Origin: Nemertoderma westbladi
Taxonomy: Eukaryota > Xenacoelomorpha > Nemertodermatida > Nemertodermatidae
DNA: 42,499 bases
Direction of reading: 5' to 3'
Assembly (NCBI GenBank): GCA_032718475.1
Contig: JAUCBJ010002521.1
Span: forward strand, 1-42,499
Shown: positions 21,113-30,846 of the stretch, piece after piece
How positions within the stretch are numbered: position 1 is the first letter of the stretch
Layout of the letters: each line of letters starts with the position of its first letter
The notes under the pieces: generated by a model
Told to the model about the DNA's origin: nothing
The model's database searches: none
What the model saw: only the letters and a program-made list of their open reading frames with translations
Translations under genes and position numbers: made by a program

Positions 21113-21770
21113 AAATTTAAATTACTCGGTTTTACAGAGACCTGGTGGAAGAATGAAGCTGGGTTCCAGATGCTACTATCCTTTTGGATAATAAGACTAG
21201 AATTCAATTGTTCCTTAAAGATAGACGCTAGATAGAGCTACTTAAACAACTGCCTCTCCGCGTTTGAGTATAATGATTTATTGTACGATCTGTTAGAAGA
21301 ACTATGCTCAGTGTGATATCCCACTACTAATGTAAAAAAAAAAGAAGCAAACAGTCGGCCGAAGCCAGAGGCGACCCCCGAAGGCTCCTCTTTCGATAGC
21401 TGCTACCCGAGGCACTACTCCTATCCCATGATTTGCTCCCAGTTATTTAACTGGTACTCATTTTATCGACCCCAGTGGATGAAAGGCCTGGATGAATGGA
21501 GTGGACCCTGGCGGGGCTGAATCTACAACCAATAGATTGCAGGCCCGGCGCTCAACCAACTGAGCTACCCCGCCTACTACACTATTGTAGGTGATTACAA
21601 TTACAGTGAATATAACTGTCAGTCAACCAATAATTTTCCCCAACAGAACGTATATGTTGGTTGATCTTAATAATTTAATCAGCTGGTGAACTTTCCTACC
21701 AGACGTAACGATATTTTGGACCTTTTACTTTCAACTGAGGAAGATTTTATTTATTCATCTTATTTCTGTA
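21113..21770 (+). pseudogene. LINE endonuclease remnant flanking a SINE
   Basis: Before the SINE the frame reads LGFTETWWKNEAG (catalytic Glu block, about 21125-21165) and EYNDLLYDLLEEL. After the SINE it reads IVGDYNYSEYN (about 21585-21620), the GDFN-type block with a catalytic Asp, and then SRRNDILDLLLS (about 21700-21735), the conserved region before the final strands. A premature stop and frame changes are present. The order and spacing are those of an APE-type LINE endonuclease. Confidence 0.72.
21334..21574 (-). mobile_element. tRNA-derived SINE with Meta/Ceph-SINE-like centre
   Basis: Read on the - strand, the 5' end (21574-21507) looks like a tRNA: GGGGTAGCTCAGTTGGTTGAGC matches the pol III A box and GGTTGTAGATTC sits at the B-box position. 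The centre contains CCTTTCATCCACTGGGGTCG and the following ATAAAATGAGTACCAGT, which I recognise from memory as like the central domain of cephalopod SINEs and the wider MetaSINE superfamily. The 3' end closes in a T run (A run 21334-21343 on the + strand). No convincing target duplication. It sits inside the LINE endonuclease. Confidence 0.8.
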
Positions 21771-22082
21771 GTCTCTGAAGTACCTGAATCTACATCGTAT
21801 GCCCATTTATATGTCCATTTATTTTCTGTAAACTGTAACCCCGCTTTTAATGCAACTAATGTTGAATCGTCATTAAATGCTTTTAAATAAATTATTTTTA
21901 GACCAACAAGCAATCCTCGTAGATATCCTCTTCATAATCGGCGTTACGTTTACAAGCAAGAAAATTTAGACTTTGGAAAGTACAATGATGATGAATGCAA
22001 TGATGAAACAACATCAACAATGATGAAACTATTTATCGTGAACATAATATGCCTTGCTCGGAGGTTTTACGTAGTTTTCGCC

Positions 22083-23110
22083 TTAACCCTATTACCACCC
22101 AATGAAATCCTACAAAATTTGGGCTGTTGGTAAAACAACTATAGATGAACACTACCAAACCTTAAAAAGTTATAATTTCATAAGCAGGGACTCATCATTT
22201 TGATGAAAAATAAACGTAGTCCCAGGACAAATTTACAAAATTTTTCGTTTTCTAAAAACTAATTTCAAAGCATCTTTATAGGTTTTCTAGACAGCTGAAT
22301 CGATTGAAAGTAATATAGAAGCCTGAAGACTTAGAGGTTAGCCATTTTTTTAAATCAAAACTTTAGTGTTTTTTCCGAATAAAGTAATTTTGAAAATTTG
22401 AAGTGCCACGCCCTAATTTTGGTGCACCGAAAATTACGTACACCAAGGATTTGAGGCTTCTATATTACTTTCAATCGATTCAGCGCCCCAGAAAACCTAT
22501 AAAAATGATTTGAAATCAAAACTTTAGTGTATTTTCCGAATCTCGTATTTTTCAAAATTTGAAGTGCCACGCCCTAATTTTGGTGCACCAAAAATGGCGA
22601 ACCACTAAGTCTTCAGGCTTCTATATTACTTTCAATCGATTCAGCGCTCCAGAAAACCAATAAAAATGCTTCGAAATCAAAACTTTAGTAAATTTTCCGA
22701 ATAAAGTAATTTTGCAATTTTTAAGTGCCACGCCCTAATTTTGGTGCTCCAAAAATGACGTACCACTACACTTACATACTTGTATAGAGCATTAGAGTGA
22801 TCCGAACCAATAAAAATAAATAAAAATAGCCCAAACATAAATAATTACTAAATCACGAATGACTTTGTAAAATTCGAAAATTTCAAAAAATTTGGTGCTG
22901 GAGACCAAATTTTGGGGTGGCACCCACATCGAAAAGTAGAAATCCAATTGCAACGTCGTTTTTTGCAAAAGATGCGGCATTAAATTTGGCTAATTCTCAA
23001 TAAAAATTGGGCCGGTACGTAATGTGGTTGCATAGCTACAGCAACTAAAACCTAGGAAGCGGCCGATTCGCCCCCCCCCCCCCCCCCCCCCCCAGTGGTA
23101 ATAGGGTTAA
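22083..23110. mobile_element. Non-autonomous piggyBac-like element with TTAA target duplication
   Basis: Twelve-base terminal inverted repeats, CCCTATTACCAC (22087-22098) and GTGGTAATAGGG (23095-23106), are flanked by TTAA at 22083-22086 and 23107-23110. TTAA duplications and termini starting CCC are the signature of piggyBac transposons. The interior of 1,020 bp has no transposase. Taking the element out and leaving one TTAA keeps the surrounding LINE linker in one open frame (codons CGC CTT AAG CAA on joining), independent proof of insertion. The interior has about 160-bp repeats and a C run at 23071-23093. Confidence 0.88.
22262..22765. repeat. 160-bp direct repeats with an inverted flank, inside the TTAA element
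   Basis: Units starting AAATCAAAACTTTAGT occur at 22352, 22513 and 22673, a period of about 160 bp, each containing AAGTGCCACGCCCTAATTTT. In addition, 22262-22346 is the reverse complement of 22594-22678 (AAGCCTGAAGACTTAG against CTAAGTCTTCAGGCTT). The repeats have diverged from one another. Confidence 0.85.
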
Positions 23111-23240
23111 GCAAGAGTACAATATATTAACTTGCGACGATAAAAATTCCGTTTATTCCAAAATTGCAACATTACTCAACGCTGTAGTATTAATAGGGAG
23201 ATGTTATTTTACATTAACAACTTTAATTTACAACTTTTGA

Positions 23241-23360
23241 GGACATTACAACATTGTATTGGCCTGTACATTTAGTATTGTATTGGTGTTGTAATGTCCC
23301 TTTTTTATGTGGTAACCAATGACGGCATGACTTTACAATCACGCCGTCATTGGTTACCAC
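23241..23360. repeat. Two adjacent hairpins
   Basis: GGACATTACAAC (23241-23252) pairs with GTTGTAATGTCC (23288-23299). GTGGTAACCAATGACGGCATGA (23309-23330) pairs with 23339-23360 with one mismatch and an 8-base loop. They lie in a segment (about 23200-23640) that interrupts the LINE linker and is probably a further insertion of unknown type. Confidence 0.7.
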
Positions 23361-23639
23361 GTAAACAATAGGTGGAAATTATAATTAATTGCCTGACAGC
23401 CAGATAGGCCCACTGCATTACCTACCGGTAGCTATTAATAACCAGTAGCTATAAACTATTAACATGGCTGGACATTAACAATGCCACCATAAATATAAGC
23501 TAACTTTTTTCATAATATAATTTATGTCATTTTACATTTATTAATACAGCAATATGTGCAGTTTCTATCACTTATAATATATATTCAATCATTTTGTAAT
23601 GTTACAATTTTGGAATAAAACTACATACGTACTTGTTGC

Positions 23640-24510
23640 AAAGTACTTTACTTTACTTTTCAGTTCTCATCAGAAGTTGTAAATGATAACGGCATTTGCC
23701 CTCCTTTGAACAATACCACAGAGGCACAATTTTCAAATGTTACATTTAATGTATCTAAGCTCTTAAAAGCTATGAAAAAAATTACCACAAAGATATAGTC
23801 ATTGACCAGATGGGATAGTGGTTGTTATTCTAAAGTTACTGCGTTTTGAACTTGCTGCACCCCTTGTGTTATCTTTCAGTCTTCTATTGACAATGGTTTT
23901 GCGCCATCAAACTGATATAATTGCGAGTTTTAAAAAGGGCGACAGCTCAATCCATGAAAATTATCATCATATTTCGCTCACGTCTTCTCTCTGTAGGTTA
24001 TTTGAGCTTTTACTAGCAGTGATTTCTTACTACTAGCAGCATTGATTTCTTCCATGAAAATAACTTTATTACAAATAAACAGTCCGGATTTTTAAATAAG
24101 AAAAGTACTATTACACAACTAATTTATTGCACTAGCATTTGGGGTGATGCTATAAATAGTAAATGTTATTGTGACATTATATATATTGATTATGCTAAGG
24201 CATTTGAAACTGTAGTCACAAGTAAACTTATAGCTAAGCTACAATCGTATGGAATTACTGGTAACGTATTAAATTGGTTAAAGCGCTCACTTACAGGACA
24301 CATTCAGCGTGTCAAAATTGGTAACACATATTCGAAATATGTAAACACTAAAACAGGAGTCACCCACGGCTCATGCATAGTGCATTTATTATTCATATTA
24401 TTTAGGAACGATTTGCCTGATTTCTACTGATACGTATGTAAGTTTATATGCAGATGATACTAAATTATTTTCTACTATTGACAAGAAATTGTGATTCAGT
24501 GATTCAGAAT
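23640..24510 (+). pseudogene. CR1/Jockey-like LINE reverse transcriptase, frameshifted
   Basis: The reading begins FSSEVVNDNGICPPL (about 23660-23705), as in the pre-RT region of CR1/Jockey LINEs. It continues with SFKKGDSSIHENYHHISLTS (about 23925-23985; NYRPISLTS in intact relatives), FITNKQSGFLNKKSTITQLI, then IIYIDYAKAFETV with the first catalytic Asp (about 24175-24215), and GVTHGS (relatives: GVPQGS). The Asp-Asp block is recognisable as YADDT-like bases near 24450-24465 after a frame change. At least three frame changes or stops occur. Confidence 0.82.
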
Positions 24511-24621
24511 GTTAGCTAGTTTCATAACATATAGTCGTCACAGAAGCCTGACTGTCGATTTCAGTCAATGCTGTTCTACCATTGCAGACTTTCATATTAA
24601 TTCAGTAACAGCATTACAGCA

Positions 24622-25288
24622 CTAGGCCCCCACAGATCAACAGAAGGGATTGGTAAATCTCGTGGAGCTACAAAATCTGTTAAGGGTACTGGTACCGGTA
24701 CCGGTACGGGTAGTACCTCCCAGCTAGTGGATATTATAGAGTCAATCAACTCTCTCAAGGATGAAATTACTGTACCCTTATGCGAAAGGACTTAGCCAAA
24801 ATTCCTGCACTCATTTCGGAGGTTAACCATCTCCATTCAGAAAACTAACAACTGAAACTTGCGAATGACACACTCACTCAGTACACAAGGTAGCAAAGAA
24901 GTCTCACATCCTCTTTCATGGGGTCCTGGAGAACACGGATATTAATTTAAAAGCATCCGCTGTCTGCTCAATCATTGAAGTACTAGAAATACCATTCAGC
25001 AGCGTAGATGTATATCATCGTCTTGGTGCAAGGCAGCAGTAGCTGGAAAATTCAGCTAATGATCGCCAATGGTCTCGCCCAATCATAGTTAAATTCTTTG
25101 GACATGGAACACGAATCATGGCTCTGAAAAATCGCAAGAACTTAAGCTCGGGATACATTGCGGAATCTTTAACTCCACGGTGCACTGCACTCCTCCACCA
25201 TCTGCAATACCTCAGGCAGTCACAGGTTATTCTTAGCGCTTTCTCTCGAAACAGAAACATGTTTGTGGCTTTGGAAACCAGCTGATAC
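24622..25288 (+). pseudogene. LINE ORF1 fragment (L1-type ORF1p fold)
   Basis: After a GGTACC-rich stretch (24684-24715), reading frames on the + strand give ILFHGVLENTDINLKASAV, VDVYHRLGARQ and RPIIVKFFGHGTRIMALKN, then GYIAESLTPRC. These are the typical order of an RNA-binding ORF1 protein of the L1/CR1 type (FHGL, RLG, RPIIVKF, then a late Leu-Thr-Pro block). There are several in-frame stops. It may be the ORF1 of the LINE to its left in rearranged order, or of another one. Confidence 0.6.
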
Positions 25289-26617
25289 TATAATATTATT
25301 ATTTTTTTTTTTATTTATTCTACCCTGTTTATTTAATCTATGTATGTAATATTTTACTTCTGATCTTTGGCGGATCATTTTACTGTACAGTATGTGCCGG
25401 TACTTATAGTATTAGTATATAGTATTGATATATTTGTTTTATATTTTATGTATCTTTTGTATCTTTTACTATATGTATATTTATATATTTGGTTTTTAAT
25501 TTAGTATGACTTGGATATTAAAAAAAGTACATAGTAGCCTATTCATATTATAGATTATATTATTATTATTGTTATTGTTTTATGGATTATTCTACTTTAG
25601 CAATTTAGTTCCAACGTATTTGTCATTAGTGAATTCTCGATATTTGTTCGTTTGTTAAATAATCAATATTGACTGTGACAGAACCTTGACTGTGTCTTTG
25701 GATCTGCATAAACGGGTTAATACCTATAATGCATAGAAATCACCGAGAGTCCCTACGAAGGGGGTTTTGGTGGATGATACTGGTATTTCAATTTCTCCCG
25801 TTTCATCCAACTGCTTTGAAGGAATTTAATCCGTAAATGATTCAGATCCACTTAGTGACAGTGGGTAAAAAAAGCTAATAATTCAAGCAATGATTCCGTG
25901 TCATTCAGTTGGTTCGGTTTGGTCGGTAAATTACTCATACTAAAACACTCACTATTGGTAAATACTCACTTATTACATTATAATTATATCAACCCCGTTC
26001 AGACCCCGTAAGTGACAGCCTCTGTCTTAAGCTAATAAGTCAAGCAATGATTCAGTGTCCTGGTCCGATTGGTAATTGGTACAATAAATATTTAAATGCT
26101 TACTGGTAATAGGCCATTACGTTATAATTATATAATAACCCCAGTTCCTTGCATTGTTTCGATTTGTATCTGTTTACCTAGTTCAGAAGTTGCAGTTGGT
26201 AGTGTCTTCACTATGGAAATCCATTAATTAATAAGGGTAATAAGTTGGTGATGTGTTATTAGATTACTAGATTTTACAAGATCTAGTATTAAGTTCAGGT
26301 AGCTTTCGATTTGCTTTAACAAGGATTATCACAAGGAACAAGGATTATCTGCTATTGCATGTATCTTTTTGTTGTTTATATATATATTTGATTTAAGAAA
26401 ATTTTATTCTTAAACAGGTAGTAGTGTCTCAGTATAAATATATATTATAGTGTTGGCTCTGTAGAATGCAGCTGTGTTGTGTTGTGTTGCAATATGCTGA
26501 CCCTTGAAATTCTGTAGCAGCTACTATTGGTACCCCTAAACTACAGCACGGAACCAGTCAGCCAGTAAACCCTGAAAATCTAACAAAAATACAATTGCAT
26601 TATACCACTCCTCCAAT
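25289..26617. other. AT-rich stretch, probable LINE non-coding remains
   Basis: No coding signal. A diverged direct repeat with a period of 157 bp is visible: AGTGACAG ... TCAAGCAATGATTC at 25854-25910 and again at 26011-26060. It lies between two ORF1-like fragments and may be LINE untranslated sequence. Confidence 0.45.
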
Positions 26618-26958
26618 ATGCCGCGAAAATCGAATACCAGTAACAGTACTAAATCCAAAAGTAAAAAGGATTCCCCCACGGGCAGAAAAGATACGGGTAC
26701 TTCAAGCGAACGCAACTCTGAAACCGACTCAACTCAAATTCAACAATACTCTCTGAGCTACGAAGATCAATTTCAATACTAACAGATGAAGTAGGAATGC
26801 TATGAACTGACATCAAAGCTTTAAAGCAGAACCAAATAACAATAAATGATATTCTGCCAACTGTAAAGAACCTATGTGAACGTGCAGACTCCCTTGACAA
26901 CAACCTAAATAGTAAATCGATTTCCAATCAAGAAAAACAAATGGCAAAAAATATATAA
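26618..26958 (+). pseudogene. LINE ORF1 N-terminal fragment
   Basis: Starts MPRKSNTSNSTKSKSKKD, a basic Ser/Lys-rich leader as in LINE ORF1 proteins. After a frame change it reads a heptad-like coiled-coil segment (LSELRRSISILTDEVG, then DIKALKQNQITINDILPTV) and stops at 26956-26958. The RNA-binding part is absent. Assignment rests on composition and the neighbouring ORF1 piece. Confidence 0.5.
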
Positions 26959-27120
26959 ATTTTAATATTTATAATTTTTTAATAACAAATGTAGCTACAG
27001 TAGCTAGCTACCAAAGAAAACGCTTGTTAATTAGTATGATAGAAACTAAAATAAACAAATATTAAGCTACCATAGATAACACTAGATACCTTCGAATACA
27101 CTAGCTACGATCACAATTTA

Positions 27121-27360
27121 CTCGCGATATTTTTATCTTAGATATTTTTACTCGCGATATTTTTATCTTAGATATTTTTACTCGCGATATTTTTATCTTA
27201 GATATTTTTACTCGCGATATATTTTCGATATTTTCATATTGAAAAATTACTACTCTCGATATTATTAACTCGCTATATATTTCAACACTCAATTTTTTTT
27301 TTGCGATATTGTTACTCTTGATATTTTTCAAGTCTCGATATTTTTTACCGATACCATACA
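27121..27360. repeat. 30-bp tandem repeat of GATATTTTTA type and degenerate continuation
   Basis: CTCGCGATATTTTTATCTTA plus GATATTTTTA is repeated exactly at 27121, 27151 and 27181, then degenerates (27211-27360) into CTCGATATT-like units. Similar units in the opposite orientation, ATATCGAGAGTAAAA, stand at the right edge of the window (42419 onwards). The tract ends about 210 bp before the conserved promoter block of receptor gene 2. Confidence 0.9.
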
Positions 27361-27566
27361 CTCATATTGCTGCTGGTTCAATTTTGTCGACCTCACTCTC
27401 ATTAATTTAAACATTGTTTACTAAGTTATTATTGGGATCATATGTCCAAGGGATCCTTATCTTTCATAGAATTGTGGTAACTCACTGAATGAACAGTGAA
27501 ATTCTTTCATTTCCTGGATTCGTAGACAGCATTGTCACCTACTATCTAAATAGATAAAACACTCAT

Positions 27567-27780
27567 TTGTATCAAAGGTTTTATTTACTGAAATATATAA
27601 ATAATATTTTTGAAATGAGATAAATTAACTAATCCAATGAAATTAATTACATTGTAAAATTTATTAATCATCAGTGCAATGTACACTTGTAATCATATAT
27701 CATATAATACAAAATAACAACGGAAGGAAATTCATTCCTACGGATACTCAAACTGATAAAAGTTAACCATCCACGAAAAA
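27567..27780 (+). promoter_or_regulatory. Upstream block of receptor gene 2, conserved with gene 1
   Basis: Counterpart of 15343-15554, with ATCAAAGG at 27571-27578 and the TTAATCATCAGTGCAATG/GTACACTTGTA block at about 27660-27690. Probably proximal promoter and 5' UTR. The similarity fades upstream of 27567. Confidence 0.55.
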
Positions 27781-30051
27781 ATGGTAAAATTATATTTTTT
27801 ACAATGTGTTTATTTAATCGCTATTTGGGGTGTTCATGCATATGGAGATGATTTGTTTGGTATTAGTAATGATGGAGGTGGACTACACAAAAGAGCTGAA
27901 TTAGAGCCTCAGAATAATAGGATCATTGCTGAGACTTCGCAACATTACATAGCAGTAAACCTTGTTGGGGAGAATGTATGTCAAGAGATGGTGCCAACAC
28001 AGGTCTGGGTTACAATAAGATTCAAGGCTAGTCGGATAGGATGGTATCGTCCATCTTGTAGCTCTTGGTGCATGCTTTGGGGTTGCTGTGAGGACAGAAA
28101 ACAGAGGGTGTATTACTATATGGATTCTAGACAAGAATCACATCTTGAAAATGTCTTAACAGATGTGTGTTGCGAAGGTTGGGAAATGCTTGATAACCAA
28201 TGTATTATTCCTATTTGTGAGGGTGACAATGCATGTACCAATGGAACCTGTGTTAATCCCAATGAATGTAATTGCAATACAGGCTACTTAGGTGATACAT
28301 GTAGTGATAAATGTCCTCCTGGTTTCTATGGTGATGCGTGCGTACATGAATGCCAGTGTGATAATTATGCACCATGCAACAATGTGAATGGAGATTGCCA
28401 ATGTTTACCGGGTTTCCAAGGAGAACATTGTGAAGATAAGTGTCCCACATGGTGGTTTGGATCCCACTGCATAGAGGAGTGTGACTGTGTTCAAAACAAT
28501 ACGGAGATATGCACTGTAACACATGGTATATGTATCTGCACACCTGAATTTACTGGTTCCATATGTGATGAGCCATGTGAATCGGGTAATTGTACAATCA
28601 CATGCCAGTGTATAGATGCTGCCACTGAGAGATGTGACATAACAACTGGAGAATGCTACTGTAAACCTGGTTTTACAGGAATTCATTGTGGGGAATATTG
28701 TCCACCAGGAACTTTTGGCTATGGTTGTGGTGGACAATGTAATTGCAACAATGGTGGACAATGTGATATATTTAGTGGTAACTGTTCATGCACAACTGGA
28801 TGGCAAGGCAATAGTTGTTCAACGCCATGCGATTCAGGATTCTATGGATTGAATTGTCAAGAGATTTGCACTTGCAACACAAACACTTCAGATTGCAACC
28901 ACATTACTGGTGAGTGCGAATGTTTAGCAGGCTGGATGGGTGACCAATGCGATGAAGAATGCCCGCACATGTTACATGGACCCAACTGTAAACTGGAATG
29001 CGAATGCAAAGATAATGGAAAATTTTGTGATCCTGCAACTGGAATATGTGAATGTAAAGAAGGTTGGCAGGGAGTTACTTGTAATGATAACTGCCCTCAA
29101 GGTCTGTTTGGTGATGGCTGCATGTATCAATGCCAATGTAATAATGGTGCCTATTGTTCACCATATGATGGATCATGCAATTGTACATCAGGATGGGTTG
29201 GGGATAATTGTGATGTAAAGTGTCCAAATGGATATTTTGGTATTGAGTGTATGGAAGAATGCGACTGTCCTGAGAACATTACATGTCATCACAACACTGG
29301 AGAATGCCAATGTGGACCTGGTGTTTATGGGAATGATTGCAATACCACCTGTGAATTTCTATATTTTGGTCATAATTGTGAGATCAATTGTGAATGTCAC
29401 CCGAATAACACAAGGTCGTGCCATCCTCACCATGGGGAATGTTCCTGCAATCCGGGATATAGAGGTACGCATTGCAAGGAAAAGTGCTCACCATTCACTT
29501 TCGGCGAAGAATGTGCTAATAAATGTTTATGCACCGATGAACATACACAAGAATGTGACAATATCGATGGAAACTGCTCCTGTAAAGATGGTTACATTGG
29601 AAAATTATGTGAAAATCGTTGCCCAAAAGGAAAATTCGGTAATAAATGTGTCCATGATTGCGCCTGCGAAAATAATGCTATTTGTGATTACAAGAACGGA
29701 AATTGCCAATGCAATGAAGGATTTCTTGGTATAACTTGTGCCGAATTCCTTCAAAGTACTAACACTGTGGCCATAGCAGCAGGGGTTGTTATAATGCTGG
29801 TGGTAATGTTTATTGTTGTCACCATTGGAATATTGTGGTATATGAAAATAAGAAACAAGGATGCCCCAGATACAGAGATGGTTTTAGCTGAAGGCGAAGC
29901 ATTGGATAATGCTAAGGATTTAGACGATAGTAAGGATGATGAAACGAATGCTGGTTTAGAAGTTATCAATCCAATCTATGAATGCGGCCTAGCCTTTACC
30001 AAAAGCGATACAGTGGCATATAGTAAAAACAAGGATGAATCCAATCCATAA
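27781..30051 (+). CDS. EMI/EGF-repeat transmembrane receptor, CED-1/MEGF10-like (gene 2)
   Basis: 756 codons without an intron, colinear with gene 1: signal peptide (1-20), KR at 37-38, EMI domain (about 63-141), twelve EGF-like repeats (146-653), membrane span (about 662-687) and a tail with NPIY at 730-733. The ATG has A at -3 and G at +4. Compared with gene 1 the EMI domain differs in the CCEDRKQRV stretch, and EGF repeats 1-2 differ at many sites, whereas repeats 3-4 and 7-8 are almost identical in DNA. Expected to act at the cell surface as an engulfment or scavenger receptor; ligand and adaptor are inferred from family knowledge only. Its 3' flank resembles that of gene 1 for about 120 bp but lacks the AATAAA at the matching place. 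Confidence 0.93.
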   Translation: MVKLYFLQCVYLIAIWGVHAYGDDLFGISNDGGGLHKRAELEPQNNRIIAETSQHYIAVNLVGENVCQEMVPTQVWVTIRFKASRIGWYRPSCSSWCMLWGCCEDRKQRVYYYMDSRQESHLENVLTDVCCEGWEMLDNQCIIPICEGDNACTNGTCVNPNECNCNTGYLGDTCSDKCPPGFYGDACVHECQCDNYAPCNNVNGDCQCLPGFQGEHCEDKCPTWWFGSHCIEECDCVQNNTEICTVTHGICICTPEFTGSICDEPCESGNCTITCQCIDAATERCDITTGECYCKPGFTGIHCGEYCPPGTFGYGCGGQCNCNNGGQCDIFSGNCSCTTGWQGNSCSTPCDSGFYGLNCQEICTCNTNTSDCNHITGECECLAGWMGDQCDEECPHMLHGPNCKLECECKDNGKFCDPATGICECKEGWQGVTCNDNCPQGLFGDGCMYQCQCNNGAYCSPYDGSCNCTSGWVGDNCDVKCPNGYFGIECMEECDCPENITCHHNTGECQCGPGVYGNDCNTTCEFLYFGHNCEINCECHPNNTRSCHPHHGECSCNPGYRGTHCKEKCSPFTFGEECANKCLCTDEHTQECDNIDGNCSCKDGYIGKLCENRCPKGKFGNKCVHDCACENNAICDYKNGNCQCNEGFLGITCAEFLQSTNTVAIAAGVVIMLVVMFIVVTIGILWYMKIRNKDAPDTEMVLAEGEALDNAKDLDDSKDDETNAGLEVINPIYECGLAFTKSDTVAYSKNKDESNP

Positions 30052-30844
30052 CCATCCAGGTGAAACCTGAAACGCTATTTTTGTGACTGGAAATCACAAC
30101 ATATAACTGGCTAAGTTACGTAACTGACTGGTAAGATTGAGTTTACTTAGGGTATAGTGGCATAATTCTTTTTACATGATATTGCGGCCATTGCTTTCTG
30201 GCCTCTGACAGCAGAGGACGCTTTTTCAGTGTTTTCGGTACTTTCTTAATTTGTTAATATTTTAATATTTCTTAATTACTCCATAAAATGCTCTTGCTTT
30301 ATGGGCATGACATCAAAGGTTCATATAATATCAAAATCAAGTGTTCCTATATTTTATATATCGATTTTCTTACCAAGTTAACTGTGTGGAGAGTTATACA
30401 TTTCAGTGCCGAATGTCTCTCACTCTCATCTTAAGATTTGTTAAGAGTGGACAAGGCCATAAACGACTATTCAAATATTGGAATTTGTTTACAATCGCAT
30501 TGCCATGGAGGTGTTAAAGGATTTATATTATTTTCAGTTTTTATTTAACAATACTATAAAACACAAATTATATTTGGTTTGTGAACTACTTGGAAGTTTT
30601 CTGTCCTCTAACAAAATAAACAAAAGTAAATAAAATAGATGCCAATTAATAATAATAACTTGTGAATTATTATTGACCATTAATAATATATATTTCCTAC
30701 TTATAATCGTTGAAGTCGATCTGTGTATAATTGTAATATTTCTGATTCTGATTTGTAATTATAATACTATATATTTCAACTATAATGTGAAATTATGCCA
30801 CACGTTTTATGTATTTTAGTGTAGAACATAAAATCAAGCAACAA
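30052..30844. other. 3' flank of receptor gene 2 and AT-rich spacer
   Basis: The first 120 bp are related to the gene 1 3' flank (ATCACAACAT, TTAGGGTATAG). AATAAA-like sites occur further on (for example AAATAAACAAAAG near 30616), but no signal can be assigned firmly. No other gene seen. Confidence 0.5.
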
Positions 30845-30846
30845 TA

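Larger units (their letters stand above)
20985..24510 (+). mobile_element. CR1/Jockey-like LINE, split by nested insertions
   Basis: On the + strand, endonuclease remnants (21120-21330 and 21575-21770), an endonuclease-RT linker (about 21880-22082 and 23111-23195) and a reverse transcriptase (about 23660-24480) occur in proper order. A SINE (21334-21574) and a TTAA-flanked DNA element (22087-23106) split it, and a third unidentified insertion probably occupies about 23200-23640. The RT part has several frameshifts. Layered insertions make it an old copy. Confidence 0.75.

Noticed and set aside
21507-21574. A functional tRNA gene on the - strand
   Set aside because: The A and B box-like sites are part of a SINE head; the acceptor stem does not pair properly and the sequence runs on into the SINE body.
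23071-23093. Run of 23 Cs as a functional element
   Set aside because: More likely a slippage-prone homopolymer; its length is also uncertain for sequencing reasons.
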